64,000 nt of DNA. Origin: Gyrodactylus bullatarudis. Taxonomy: Eukaryota > Platyhelminthes > Monogenea > Gyrodactylidea > Gyrodactylidae. Location: positions 300,236 to 364,235 of the forward strand of contig SSNU01000132.1 of the NCBI GenBank assembly GCA_012064415.1, in the 5' to 3' direction. This document shows positions 13,901 through 23,500 of this stretch, piece by piece (the first letter of the stretch is position 1; every line of letters starts with the position of its first letter). Under the pieces are notes generated by a model. That model was given only the letters and a program-made list of their open reading frames with translations, was not told where the DNA came from and ran no database searches. A program made the position numbers and the translations under genes.

Positions 13901-16900
13901 TTGAGGACATAGCCCATGAGTTCAGAGATGTTCAGTACTACAGTGTTATTGATCTTAAGGAAGCATACCTTCAGGTCGAGCTAGATGAAAGCTGCAAACA
14001 GTACACAACGATGTCAACCTGTAAGGGATATTATTACTTCAATTATTTGCAGTTTGGTCTGGCCGCTGCCCCGCAAATCTTCCAAGAGATCATGGACACG
14101 CTGCTGGAAGGATTACCCAGAGTAATAGCATATCAGGATGATATTCTAATTGGAGGGCTGGACATGGATGATCATGATCAAAAGTTCGAGGAAGTCAAGT
14201 CACGGCTGGCCATTCACAACTTTGAGATAAACATGAGCAAACTCCAGTATCGTTGTAAGAAAGTCAAATATCTTGGATTTGTGTTGTCTGATGGAAAGGT
14301 ATTACCGGATCCTGAGAGATTGGAGAACTTCCTGCGCATTTCGCCACCGTGTAACAAGAAAGAACTCCATAGTGTACTGGCCACACTGAGGTACTACAGC
14401 CGGTTTGTTCCAGATTTCGCCATCAAGGCAGCAGGACTTTACGACAAACAGAAGGATGATAAGTTCATCTGGAATGAGGAAGACTCCGGTACACTCAAGG
14501 ACCTTATAACTTCAATGGCAGCTCGATTTATTGTGGGATATGATCTGGAGAAGCCGGTGTTCTTAGCTACAGACGCATCAGACAAAGGAATCGCGTACCT
14601 AGTAGCTCATGACCGTGAATGCCTGCAGATAGTCGATGCCGGCAGCAGATTGTTGAGGGGATCGGAGCGGAATTATTCAGTCATTGAAAAGGAAGCCCTG
14701 GCGGTGGTAGAAGGTGTCAAATATTTCAACAGGTACCTGGCTGGTAAGAAGTTCTCGGTTCTGACGGATCATCGATCACTCACATTTATTTTGTCCAACT
14801 TGGACTCTTCTGGTACGAGATCCTACAGGTTGCAAAGATGGGCGTTCATCCTGAGCAATTATGACTTTGAAGTTACGCATGTTAAGGGTGTAACTGTACG
14901 TTGGCCAGACCTTCTATCAAGATTGACGCAATCAGAGGCAGAACCGCTGGCGGAAGAGCTCCCACCCGTGAATGAAGAGGTTTGCCTTGTGAATGACTTT
15001 TTAGAGGATCCCACTTTATTGGATCGAATTGCTGCCTGCGGGGATGAGGAGTACGCCAAACTGAGGAAATATATATCCCAAGGCTGGCCTGTGAGAACCC
15101 CTAAGAAGTTGTTGCCATATAGTTCATGCCAATACGAGTTGACTCTCAAGGACGGTGTGGTGTTTCGGCAGAACCAGGCAGTTGTCCCACACTCACTCCG
15201 CCAGCATGCCTTGACTTTGGTCCATGGACAACAGACACATTTGGGACATGTCAAAATGAAACTCAAGATGAGGCTGTATTTTTGGTGGCCTAAGATCAAT
15301 CAGGACATAAGTGTGTTCATAACCAAGTGTCGGGTATGTCAGCTAAATGCCAGAAGAAGGGGAGCTTCCTACCTCAAGTCATGGTCAGATACCGAAGAGC
15401 CGTTCGACAGAGTGCATGTAGATGTGGCGACGATTGATGGACAACATTATCTTGTGTATGTGGATGCCCATTCAAACTGGGTAGATGTGCAAAAGTTGAA
15501 GGGACTTACTCCGACGGCGGCAATCCACTGCCTCAAGACCATATTCAAATATATGGGCCCTCCAGGTTTGTTAGTATCAGACAATGGTACCAACTTCACG
15601 TCAAGAGAATTCGCAGATTTCCTGAAAGATAGAAGAGTGTCGCATCGACTGACCCCACCTGGGCACCATGAATCTAATGGGCTGGCAGAAGTCTTCGTGG
15701 GAGATCTGAAGGCATTTATGGCCAAGAACAATGGCGATGCTAGGCTTTTGGATGTATACGTATCTGAGCATAATTCCTCCCCAAATTCGAGAGGAGCCAT
15801 TCCCAACACGCTCATCTTCCTGACACTTCCCAGGTCAAAGTCAGAGTTTGATTTAACGGTGCGAAAAGGGTCAGCTTGTCCGGTGGACGCATTCGTCGCT
15901 AAGGAAAATAAAGGCAAAACTGAGGGCCAAGCTAATGAGTGCGCAGGCTCAAATGTCATAGCAGATGAGTTAGGACGGCTGGTACATGTGTCTGACGTCT
16001 TCCCGAGGAATCTATCAGAAGTCAGTGAGGACCCGACTGAGGTTCTAATGTCCAACGATGATAGTGAAGAGCCAGAGGTAACCAATGCATTGGACCCACT
16101 CGATCCCACTCCGGCATCAAGGCCTGTGAGGCATCGCAAAGTCAAACATTGCAATTGTTGGGGAGAGAGTGATGTTTTGGAATGATCATCTAACTAACTT
16201 TAATTTTAAAATGTTATCAGAATTTAATGTAAAAAAAGCTATTAATTGTATTTGATGATTATTTGTTCAAAATGGACGCGATGAACGACAGTTTCGAACC
16301 GGCACGTTTTTGAATAAACTACTTTATGTACTCTGACCATTTCTTCTCGTGTTCTGAATCTGAATCTGAGTCTGTTTTTGTCCCTCAGTCGAATGCGGTA
16401 CAAAACAACCTTCATCCCGAGGTCACAAATTCACAACAGTATATTTCGACAACAAGTCGAAAAATTGTGAATATTTTTTCCAAAGTTTTTAGTCTGTCTG
16501 AATACTTATACAAAATTTTTAAACTTTTAATTGCACTTACCTCAATACCAGCGAGGTAATTGTGAACATTCATTTTCCTAATGAATAATCGATCATCCTT
16601 TGTATACTTCTCCGATTGATCCTTTGGCATAGATTGTCGGTACCAGAGAGGATTTTCTTGATCTCTAGGACGTCTTATCTGGAAAGTGAAGAATTCATTC
16701 AAAATACTTTTATATCATACAGTTTTCAAATGAAAAATTCATGATTCATATGTTGAATTGAATAGATAAGAATTGAGTCCGTAACTCTTGGCTCAGGAAC
16801 TTCTCGCCAATGCCAAACTCATTCCAATCGTATTTACCATCATTCTTTTCGACAAGCTCCCGACATCGGCCTTACACAACTCAATCTTCGATATTCCATG

Positions 16901-19396
16901 GGCTTTACAACCCTCCTCACGTACTTGAACACAAATCAGATATTGAAAAGAACCTCTTTGATAAGCGGGCAATGTAGAAACTATAAAAGCAGCGTATACG
17001 TTGATTATAACTATGTTATCTACTGGCTTGTAATACAAGCCGCTTGTATTGATCTATCTGTAGAAAATAGGAAGGGACGAAGTGGGTGTACTACACCATG
17101 TGTAGTATTTCTTCCCATCTACTGGTGAGTAATTTAGAGTGAAACTTTGCCAATGAAGGGATTTATTTGAAAGTTAATTGTTTCGAAGACTCAATTGATG
17201 TCAAAAAGAATATATTCTAAATTTCATTCGATCTTATTACAAAATAAGCTAGATATTGAAAATCTAAGGTAAAAATGGGGTTGAAAATTGCCCCATTTTC
17301 ACGAGCCTATTGATGGAACTGCTAAATGATTTCATGCATAAAAATATACCTTTTTTTGGATTAACTATTTAGCTTCTACGGAAATTAATCTTATTATCTC
17401 TGAACATTGATAACTTTAATAATTTCGATCAAAAAGAATCATGAATTAAGGAATTCTACTTCCTTCGGTAAAAGTTCAAATATCTATGGCATTCTTATGC
17501 CTGGCTAGCAAAAATATAGCATAATAGCAAACTAAGATAGTTTGTGATATACTATCAAAAAATAATTATGAAAAAATGTTTCAAAATCATTGGAAAAAGT
17601 CAGTTTGAACATAGAGGTCATATATGACTTCTGGTATCGAAAGGGTTAAGAATAAGGATTTCATTTCCATCAGTTGAAGAAAAATTAGGATTAGGATAAA
17701 AAACATTTTGATACTGGTAAAAATTACATGGTAGCAAGTGAATAACATTGTGGTTAATCTTAACAGAACATTGAATCCAGTTAATAATGATCTAGACACG
17801 CCAAGAAGGTCAGTGAATCTTGATAACCTTAAGCAAGAATATTTTATTTGCTATCAGTGATAGCTTATCACACGGAAATGATGACATCTAGAATTCCACA
17901 AAAATAACAGTAAATTTTTTTCATATTTGCAGCTGAATATCTTTAATTTTTTTATATAACTTTGGTAACATTTTAATACCCTTTGGCAATTGTTTATTAT
18001 AATTAATTCCTCATAAGGGAAATTTTGGCGTAAAAAACCCAAGATGATGAAAAAGCCTTTTACTTACTGTATATATACTAGATTTTTTATTTGAAAAAAT
18101 TATAAAAATAGTTGTGGTTATCTGGTACATAGGACAATAAATAAATACAAATGTATGAAATCTTCTTGTTCTTAAAAGTAGAAAAGTCAATCTTGAATCT
18201 GATACGGAGTGGGAGCAGAATATTGAGAAGAATTGAGTATCCCCGGCGTGATCTTAAGTTGTAATGACAACATGTATACTTTTAAATCCTAAAAAGATAC
18301 TCTCACTGAATCACGGTAGCATATGCTCGAGTGGATTTCATAGAATATGTAATCAAAAGCTCAATCTCTTGCAAACGAGAGGTTTTACAAAATTAGTTCT
18401 TATCATTAGTATGTGCTGTGCCATGAACCAAATGGAAAGTTACGCCGTTTAGGAAAATTTTTAATTGGTTACATGTTATTTTTTAATTATGGAAAACAAG
18501 TTTGTTTAAATCCAGTCAAAATTTAAAAGTAGGTCATCAAAAGATTATTGGTGCATTTTTTTCAGAGACCCAGAGAAAATTTATTTACTCACCTTTCTCT
18601 GGTCTGTCCATTTCAAGAGGCTTCTCCTTGGTCGACGAATTCTTCTTCGATAACGTTGTTCATCTCCAAACGCAGAAAATCCTAGGAATCGACTCAGAAA
18701 TTGCTTAGCCATTCTTATATTGTCTGAACAACCAGCTTGGTAGTATTGATGTTTTTTCTGCTCAAGCAGGGCAGAGTTTCTTGAAAATCTATCTAGATCA
18801 TAGTCAGATGAGGGTAGACCACATGAACACTTTTTAATGATATTTTCTGAGCAAAGTCGACCAAATTCATAAATTAATGAAGCTGCAGAGTAGGCATGAA
18901 TTATTGCCTGTTCTCGAGTGCTTCTTTTCAACTCTGGGGAAAGTTCTGGTAGTTGAGTTACAGAAGAACAATTCCACCGGCGATCGGAAAAGGCTTTTGG
19001 ACAATTTTCAATCAAGTTCTTTGCAGCCCGATAAACACCAAACATTGCATGACTTTCACGCTCTTTATGACAGAATGCAGCCTGTCCTCTTCGCAATCCG
19101 AGCCTGTTTTGACTAAATATACAATCATAATGACTAAACGGAGTTGCTGTTCCATTCCATATTCTCATATCCTTTGGGAGTTTATGCAGTCCCCTTTTTA
19201 TTTCAATAAGTAAAACTTGACTTACAACCACGATATTCCATAGCAATTTAAACTGAGTATTGAGAAGATAAACTGTACTGTATAGATATCCATCAATGAG
19301 CCATGCATTACATTCTACAATTGGTTTTAGGAGAATGAGAATAAACTTGAATAATTTTATTTTTGTGGTTTTTATCAACCAATAATCTAAGACCAA
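10957..19396 (-). CDS. wnt11-like: Divergent Wnt11-like secreted ligand (5' end unresolved)
   Basis: Five in-phase minus-strand exons: 18593 to about 19200-19396, 16541-16678, 11954-12088, 11527-11687 and 10957-11131 (stop TAA 10957-10959). Wnt landmarks in order are RRWNCSS, AGCSDNI, CKCIGMSTSC (Wnt CKCHGxSGSC; the lipidated Ser is kept, His becomes Ile), SSPDYC, GSIGTTGRLCN and CCGRG, ending CEKTRIDHFCY. RRWNCSS followed by Leu/Pro-rich sequence, CSCG, and the CEKT..FC end look most like Wnt11. The frame stays open to 19396 but the first codon there is TTG and the first ATG is at 19166-19168. The upstream stretch FKFILILLKPIVECNA resembles a signal peptide, but the true start is not placed. 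The usual FHWCC near the C-terminus is replaced by ADVSL, losing two cysteines. An LTR retrotransposon lies in the third intron. Confidence 0.85.
12280..12532 (+). repeat. 5' LTR
   Basis: 253 bp, TG...CA. Contains AATAAA at 12420-12425, a candidate poly(A) signal, 7 bp before the ATG of the gag-pol frame. The coding frame therefore starts inside the LTR. Compared with the 3' copy it carries an extra 18 bp in the GAATCTGAATCT repeat. Confidence 0.92.
12433..16185 (+). CDS. Gag-Pol polyprotein of the LTR retrotransposon
   Basis: One uninterrupted frame of 1250 codons. In order: a Gag region (about residues 35-215); two zinc knuckles, CX2CX3HX4C (CFRCLGNHAPDSC) and CX2CX4HX4C (CRYCKEIGHIVKAC), near residues 217-250; an aspartic protease with VDTGAS near 298; a reverse transcriptase with YQDD near 565; RNase H with ATDAS and TDHRS; and an integrase with an HX3H..CX2C zinc-binding region and a DDE core (DVATIDG, SDNGT, then Glu in GLAE). 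The order PR-RT-RH-IN is that of Ty3/gypsy elements. The first 33 codons lie in the 5' LTR and the last four in the 3' LTR. A second ATG at 12532 sits exactly at the LTR edge and could be the true start. No frameshift or stop was seen, so the copy may still be able to encode its proteins. Confidence 0.93.
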   Translation: MYSDHFFSCSESEYVSESESESVVDPQSNAVQNMVSWKKDLVVPKEREKLLVMFRQFNLSAKLARIKRSDLAAHFLTSIKSEDYSKIEHLMAPKDPTEATLEEIEKALVERYTDGKSDVVNMIELFEWKRNVGEDIEDFAERVSDRIKKASWPQEVRDNLACCFVINGIKDMKLKNRILDKRKDFDLGKLIKLVKSYEASQGREAVPKVMAISNNCFRCLGNHAPDSCYFKDKECRYCKEIGHIVKACPKKAAKVNLVNKVNKNVESCLSCYSDSNSTGFIRVATSVNGQKLDMLVDTGASCTILPYDFARASQLDLRPSARKLITYGADRILSTDETGVKIETCGKGIDLNCLVSKEDGRAILGLDALKKLGFKLEINGVVVTDEHVNAITFSKGSIKTDLKFKKDFHEHLRVYAARPLPFAMKPLVIKELDRLEANGIISKTSNPVCAAPMVIVPRKEGAENPLRLTTDYSLTLNKLIDLNAYSTPRFEDIAHEFRDVQYYSVIDLKEAYLQVELDESCKQYTTMSTCKGYYYFNYLQFGLAAAPQIFQEIMDTLLEGLPRVIAYQDDILIGGLDMDDHDQKFEEVKSRLAIHNFEINMSKLQYRCKKVKYLGFVLSDGKVLPDPERLENFLRISPPCNKKELHSVLATLRYYSRFVPDFAIKAAGLYDKQKDDKFIWNEEDSGTLKDLITSMAARFIVGYDLEKPVFLATDASDKGIAYLVAHDRECLQIVDAGSRLLRGSERNYSVIEKEALAVVEGVKYFNRYLAGKKFSVLTDHRSLTFILSNLDSSGTRSYRLQRWAFILSNYDFEVTHVKGVTVRWPDLLSRLTQSEAEPLAEELPPVNEEVCLVNDFLEDPTLLDRIAACGDEEYAKLRKYISQGWPVRTPKKLLPYSSCQYELTLKDGVVFRQNQAVVPHSLRQHALTLVHGQQTHLGHVKMKLKMRLYFWWPKINQDISVFITKCRVCQLNARRRGASYLKSWSDTEEPFDRVHVDVATIDGQHYLVYVDAHSNWVDVQKLKGLTPTAAIHCLKTIFKYMGPPGLLVSDNGTNFTSREFADFLKDRRVSHRLTPPGHHESNGLAEVFVGDLKAFMAKNNGDARLLDVYVSEHNSSPNSRGAIPNTLIFLTLPRSKSEFDLTVRKGSACPVDAFVAKENKGKTEGQANECAGSNVIADELGRLVHVSDVFPRNLSEVSEDPTEVLMSNDDSEEPEVTNALDPLDPTPASRPVRHRKVKHCNCWGESDVLE
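12533..12550 (+). promoter_or_regulatory. Primer-binding site
   Basis: TGGTGTCATGGAAAAAAG starts at the first base after the 5' LTR. The leading TGG pairs with the CCA end of a tRNA, as expected for minus-strand priming. I could not assign the tRNA. Confidence 0.6.
16160..16172 (+). promoter_or_regulatory. Polypurine tract
   Basis: GGGGAGAGAGTGA, nearly all purine, directly abuts the TG of the 3' LTR, as expected for plus-strand priming. It also codes for GESD near the C-terminus of the polyprotein, so coding and priming functions overlap. Confidence 0.75.
16173..16407 (+). repeat. 3' LTR
   Basis: 235 bp, TG...CA, nearly identical to the 5' copy apart from an 18-bp deletion and two substitutions. 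Contains AATAAA at 16313-16318. The polyprotein stop codon (16183-16185) lies inside it. Confidence 0.92.
17117..17649. mobile_element. Truncated copy of the TTAACCCTTTCGATAC MITE
   Basis: About 533 bp, almost identical base for base to 26748-27280. It ends in the same TATCGAAAGGGTTAA terminus (one visible change, CTGGTATC against CTTGTATC). The left 163 bp of the family, including the left terminus, is missing and replaced by unrelated sequence. It lies in the wnt intron 16679-18592. Confidence 0.85.
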
Positions 19397-19885
19397 CCAA
19401 AATTTAGGAGAAATGTGTAACGACCATTTATTACATAATACGTTTCAAAATACGCATTCTATGTCAAAAGAAGTATATAGAGAAAAGAAGCGTGTATGTA
19501 AACATGAGAGAAATAAATGTGAAAGAAACACGATGGGAAAAATAAATCAAAATGCAGTTGTTTCACTGGTGGGCTATAATTCTTACCTGACATTTCAGCC
19601 GACTCTTGTTCCCTAGGCAGGGCAATAAAAATTGTGTATTTTTATTAGGTAACTAATAAATTATGAATTTCCAGTTAACCAAAAATAGCTCTCATGTTGT
19701 TATTCAACCCTATTTCTCTTGATGGTTTAAAACGTTTTTAATTTATTTTATTAAATTTTGAAGATGATAACATTTAAAAATAGACATTCTAAATTAAAAT
19801 AAGCTATAACTTCAATATATTTCTGATTTTCAATAAATTTCAGTTTGTTAAAATCAAGAACAAACTTGACTTAAGCAAATTTTAA
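19397..19885. promoter_or_regulatory. Head-to-head interval between wnt and NAA40
   Basis: About 490 bp between the open upper end of the wnt frame (-) and the NAA40 ATG (+). It probably contains promoter sequence for one or both, plus any missing wnt 5' exon. No core-promoter motif can be named. A short plus-strand frame here (19413-19616) lacks family features. Confidence 0.3.
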
Positions 19886-20512
19886 ATGCATTGCAGAAGT
19901 AAAGTAAATGATAGTCATTCAAAATCCTTCCGTAAATTCAAAGAAAAACAGACAATCGATAACAAATATTCATTGCTTGATTCCCTTCGAGATTCGTGTG
20001 ATAAATTTCAGTTAGAGAATTCTAACTATCACGTAAAGTATCAAACTGCTTCCAAAATTACTAATGATCAAAAGGACATTATATTTTCTATTTTCGTAAA
20101 TAATATGCAAGCATATTATCAAAATTCATCTTGGGGATTTCATCCAACATCCAAGAAACTCGAGCTATTTTCAGATAAAGCATTCTACATGATATGTTCA
20201 AATGACAAAGAAGTGGCTGGATTTCTACACATGAGACCATGCTACGACAATGAAGATTTGGTTTTATATTGTTATGAACTACAGATATCCTCTAATCACC
20301 AGAAAAAAGGATTAGGAATGAAGCTCATGCTTTTGTTGGAAGACATTGCAGCTAAATTATTGGAAATTAAGACCATTCGTCTAACAACATTCTATGAGAA
20401 TAATATAGCATTAAAATTTTATAAAAAGTTGGGATATACCAAGTATAAAATGGATCCATCAAACTATGGCCAAGAAACAGATTATATTATATTAAATAAA
20501 AGTTTGATGTAA
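19886..20512 (+). CDS. NAA40: N-alpha-acetyltransferase 40 (NatD)
   Basis: Single-exon frame of 208 codons starting at ATG 19886. It resembles NAA40, the GNAT-fold enzyme that acetylates the N-terminal serine of histones H4 and H2A. Family marks include NMQAYYQNSSWGF near residue 71, the substrate-side stretch LVLYCYELQ near 122, the acetyl-CoA loop QKKGLGMKL near 135, and a C-terminal GNAT strand with YENNIALKFYKKLGY. Length is close to the usual roughly 230 residues, but the Cys/His-rich tail of the human protein is absent. The N-terminus is basic, as in the family. Only 69 nt separate its stop from the first TPST exon, with no AATAAA between, suggesting a shared primary transcript. Confidence 0.85.
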   Translation: MHCRSKVNDSHSKSFRKFKEKQTIDNKYSLLDSLRDSCDKFQLENSNYHVKYQTASKITNDQKDIIFSIFVNNMQAYYQNSSWGFHPTSKKLELFSDKAFYMICSNDKEVAGFLHMRPCYDNEDLVLYCYELQISSNHQKKGLGMKLMLLLEDIAAKLLEIKTIRLTTFYENNIALKFYKKLGYTKYKMDPSNYGQETDYIILNKSLM

Positions 20513-20581
20513 TTATTAATATTTTTTCGATTCTTCTTTGATCGTTTTACCAATATCTAATGCTTTATTCCATTTTTACAG
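20513..20581 (+). promoter_or_regulatory. Short intercistronic region ending in a splice acceptor
   Basis: 69 nt between the NAA40 stop and TPST coding sequence. It is U-rich in the transcript (ATTTTTTCGATTCTTCTTTG, then CCATTTTTACAG) and ends in AG at 20580-20581. No poly(A) hexamer is present. It is suitable as a trans-splice acceptor, or as a cis acceptor if a TPST first exon lies upstream. Confidence 0.5.
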
Positions 20582-23500
20582 TTAACCAAATTAGTACAAC
20601 GTTCAGCTATTCTGATATTCATTTGTCTGTTGACTTTATTCCTGCTATTCCAGTCTAATCTAACCAAAAATGGTTTAGGCTGTGTTGTCAATTGTTCAGA
20701 TAGTACCTATGAAGAAAAAGATTATATTTTTATCGGAGGATTTCCCCGTAGTGGAACAACTCTAATGAGGGTTCTCATGGACATTCATCCAGACATTCGT
20801 TGTGGCCCAGAGTCTAGAATATTACCCAATTTTGCAAAATACGGAGACAGGATATTCTCATCAAATGAAAAACACAAATTAGCCTCTATCGGATTATACC
20901 CAACCGTCTATAAAGATGCAATGCGAACATTCTTTGGTAAACTGATTGATGGTGCTGGAGAACCGGCAAAACGTCTATGTGATAAAGATCCCTATATTTT
21001 ATTTGGCCTAGAATTTCTTGCTGATCTCTTTCCTTATTCTCAGTTCATTTTCATGGTTCGTGATGGTAGAGCTGTCGTCAATTCGATTATTAAGTAAGTT
21101 CCTTCATCTATTATAAAGCTAAATGAATCATCTTCTCAACAAATCTTAACTTTTGATTGAAAGATTGAGTCAAAAATTTGTGCTAAAATTATTTTTCATA
21201 CTCTCAATGTTTTCTAGACATTTTAGTAACCTTGAATTCACACAAGATAATTAATTTCAATGCTAGTTACCAAATACACTCTTCATTTTCATGCTCTTGT
21301 GGGATTTTTTATCATCGATTCAATCTTTTATTTGTTTCGGATTATTATAAGTTTAGTCATATTTCATTTAAATTTCCTCAAACGAATAAAAATAAATTAC
21401 AAATTTACCTTTTGATTTAATTACATTTTATTTCTCACATAATTTTGACTTTTCAAACAATAATAATAGTCTAATTATTAATTTGATCTGATCTGATTCG
21501 AAGAGAGAAGCCTGTCTTTAAAATAAATTGATGATATCAAATTTCTAACTGGATTATGTTCATTAAATTATGCTCTATTCGAAATGTAATAGCTTTTATT
21601 TTGGTAATGATTTCAGCAGAATAATCTAAATTTCCCCAAATTAGGCTGAAATTTTGTGAAAAACTCTGCAAGACATTTCTTTTTTTAGACTCGGATGATT
21701 TTATAAAGAATTTCAGTTTTCTTTTTTTAATTCTTCTAATTGTTTTACATCTATGATATATAATTATTGATAAAAAACACGTTTTTCCTCCGATAAAAAC
21801 ATTTAATTGTTATAAAATAATTTAAAATACTCTTAAAAGCCTTAATTTAGGCTTAATAACGTCTTTTATTTGTACAATATTAAAATACTAGAATTATTAA
21901 ATCGCATTATAATCCAAAGCTTATCTTCAAAAAATGTCTTTCAATTATTTTCAGGATAATTCCATGTCTAGACAATTTTGCACTTTTTCACAACAAATAT
22001 TTAGTTGTTTAGAGAGTTTTATAGAGAATAATGTATAAATTATTTTACAGATAAGACAAGATTTATTGGTATTTATAGAGCTTGGATTTTTCCCGATTAA
22101 ACTAAGCATTCGAATGATGCAAGAAAAAATTATTTATGACAACGGAAGCTAATAATTATGGCTGAAAAAATGGCTAATTCATTTTTTCAATTCCATATAT
22201 TTCTATAATAATGTTTAGTTTAAGATTCAATAAAAAATTAGTTTTATTAAAGCTTATGTCAACATGATTAGAACACCTAAATTTTTAATTTAACTTTTTA
22301 TAAAATGCGAAATCCCTAGTGTGATAATAAAGTAAATAAAATTCGATCTTGTCAGATAAATAACAAGAATTGAGAAAATTATAGAATTTTAAATTTCAAT
22401 TTTTATTAACCTTTTAGTAGCAAGTAGTTTCATGATTTATTTTTGAATCTTTTTTAACGAACTCCATAAAACAGATATAAATCAATTGATAATTATAAAT
22501 GATAGATAACTATTTATAGTACATTATTTTACAGACGAAATGTCAACATCCGTAATATTGATATAACAAACCCATACCATATACTAGACCATTGGGATAA
22601 ATTCAATAACAAATCCCTTATTCAATGTGAGGCTGTCGGTCCAAAGAGATGTCTTACTGTCAAGTATGAAGAGTTGGCCTTACAACCCAAAAGAATCCTT
22701 AAAATGATTACAGGTGAGTATTAATGTAAAAAATAAATAATTAAATCTACAAAAAATACTCATAATATAGAAATATGATTAAATTTCCCGAATATGATCC
22801 ATTATCGTCCTAAATTTGGTTGATTATAAGAGAACTTTTGGGTGAAATAAAAGAGAATTTCATGCCATTTTTTTGGTTCTGAGTGTATGTTTAAAGCATT
22901 ATAAAACGAGGATCGAAACGTAAAAGGTGCCTGTTCAGTCACTATTGGATTCCTTTCTTACAAAAAAACTTGTTCGTATGGGTAAATTTATCAGAGTATT
23001 TATCAGATTAACTTCTTTAGCTTAACTCAAACTTTGAATCTGATAAACCAGTCAGATAATTCGAAATATCAAGCCGATAGAAGAGTTTAACGAAATATGT
23101 TAAAGTAAAGACTCATTGTTATAATAGTAATATTATTAAAAGTAAGGGTAAATTCGTTCGATTATTGCTCTAGTTCAATAATACTAAGTTCCTATGAATT
23201 AAATTAAATTTTGTTTCAAGTGCACGAAAGGAATTCTTAGACATTCGTGTGTGTCTAAACTATCAAAAAATAAATTTACTAATGCTTGATTTTTCAAATT
23301 TGATTTGTCATTTTTCCTTGAAATAAGGTGCTTGTTAAAATGTTTTAGACAATGAAAAAAGATAATCCTGTCAAGTTTGATATTGTATTCTTTATTTTTT
23401 AAGAAAGTACTGACCACAAGAATCACACTAAAGGTAGATATTTACAAGGCATTTAAATGATAGAAATAATCAATAAAGGTTCAGTATCATTCTTTTCTTC

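Larger units (their letters stand above)
12280..16407 (+). mobile_element. Nearly intact, compact Ty3/gypsy-type LTR retrotransposon
   Basis: Two LTRs (12280-12532 and 16173-16407) begin TG and end CA and enclose one long gag-pol frame. The element is flanked by the 5-bp duplication ACCTT (12275-12279 and 16408-16412). At 4128 bp it is short for its class. The LTRs differ by an 18-bp indel in a TCTGAA-type repeat and two substitutions in TGTTGTTGACCCT/TGTTTTTGTCCCT, so it inserted recently. It lies antisense in the wnt intron between 12088 and 16541. Primer-binding and polypurine signals are in place. Confidence 0.93.

Noticed and set aside
15447..16154. 235-codon minus-strand frame, and other antisense frames at 12681-13646 and 14859-15299
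   Set aside because: Shadows of the retrotransposon gag-pol frame, which has clear protease, RT, RNase H and integrase motifs on the plus strand.
18877..19213. Two plus-strand frames of about 80 codons
   Set aside because: Antisense to the Cys-rich wnt exon.
19413..19616. 67-codon plus-strand frame considered as the TPST first exon
   Set aside because: MGKINQNAVVSL followed by gtgggc could splice in phase, but the donor is weak and NAA40 would then lie inside the intron. Kept only as an alternative to the spliced-leader model.
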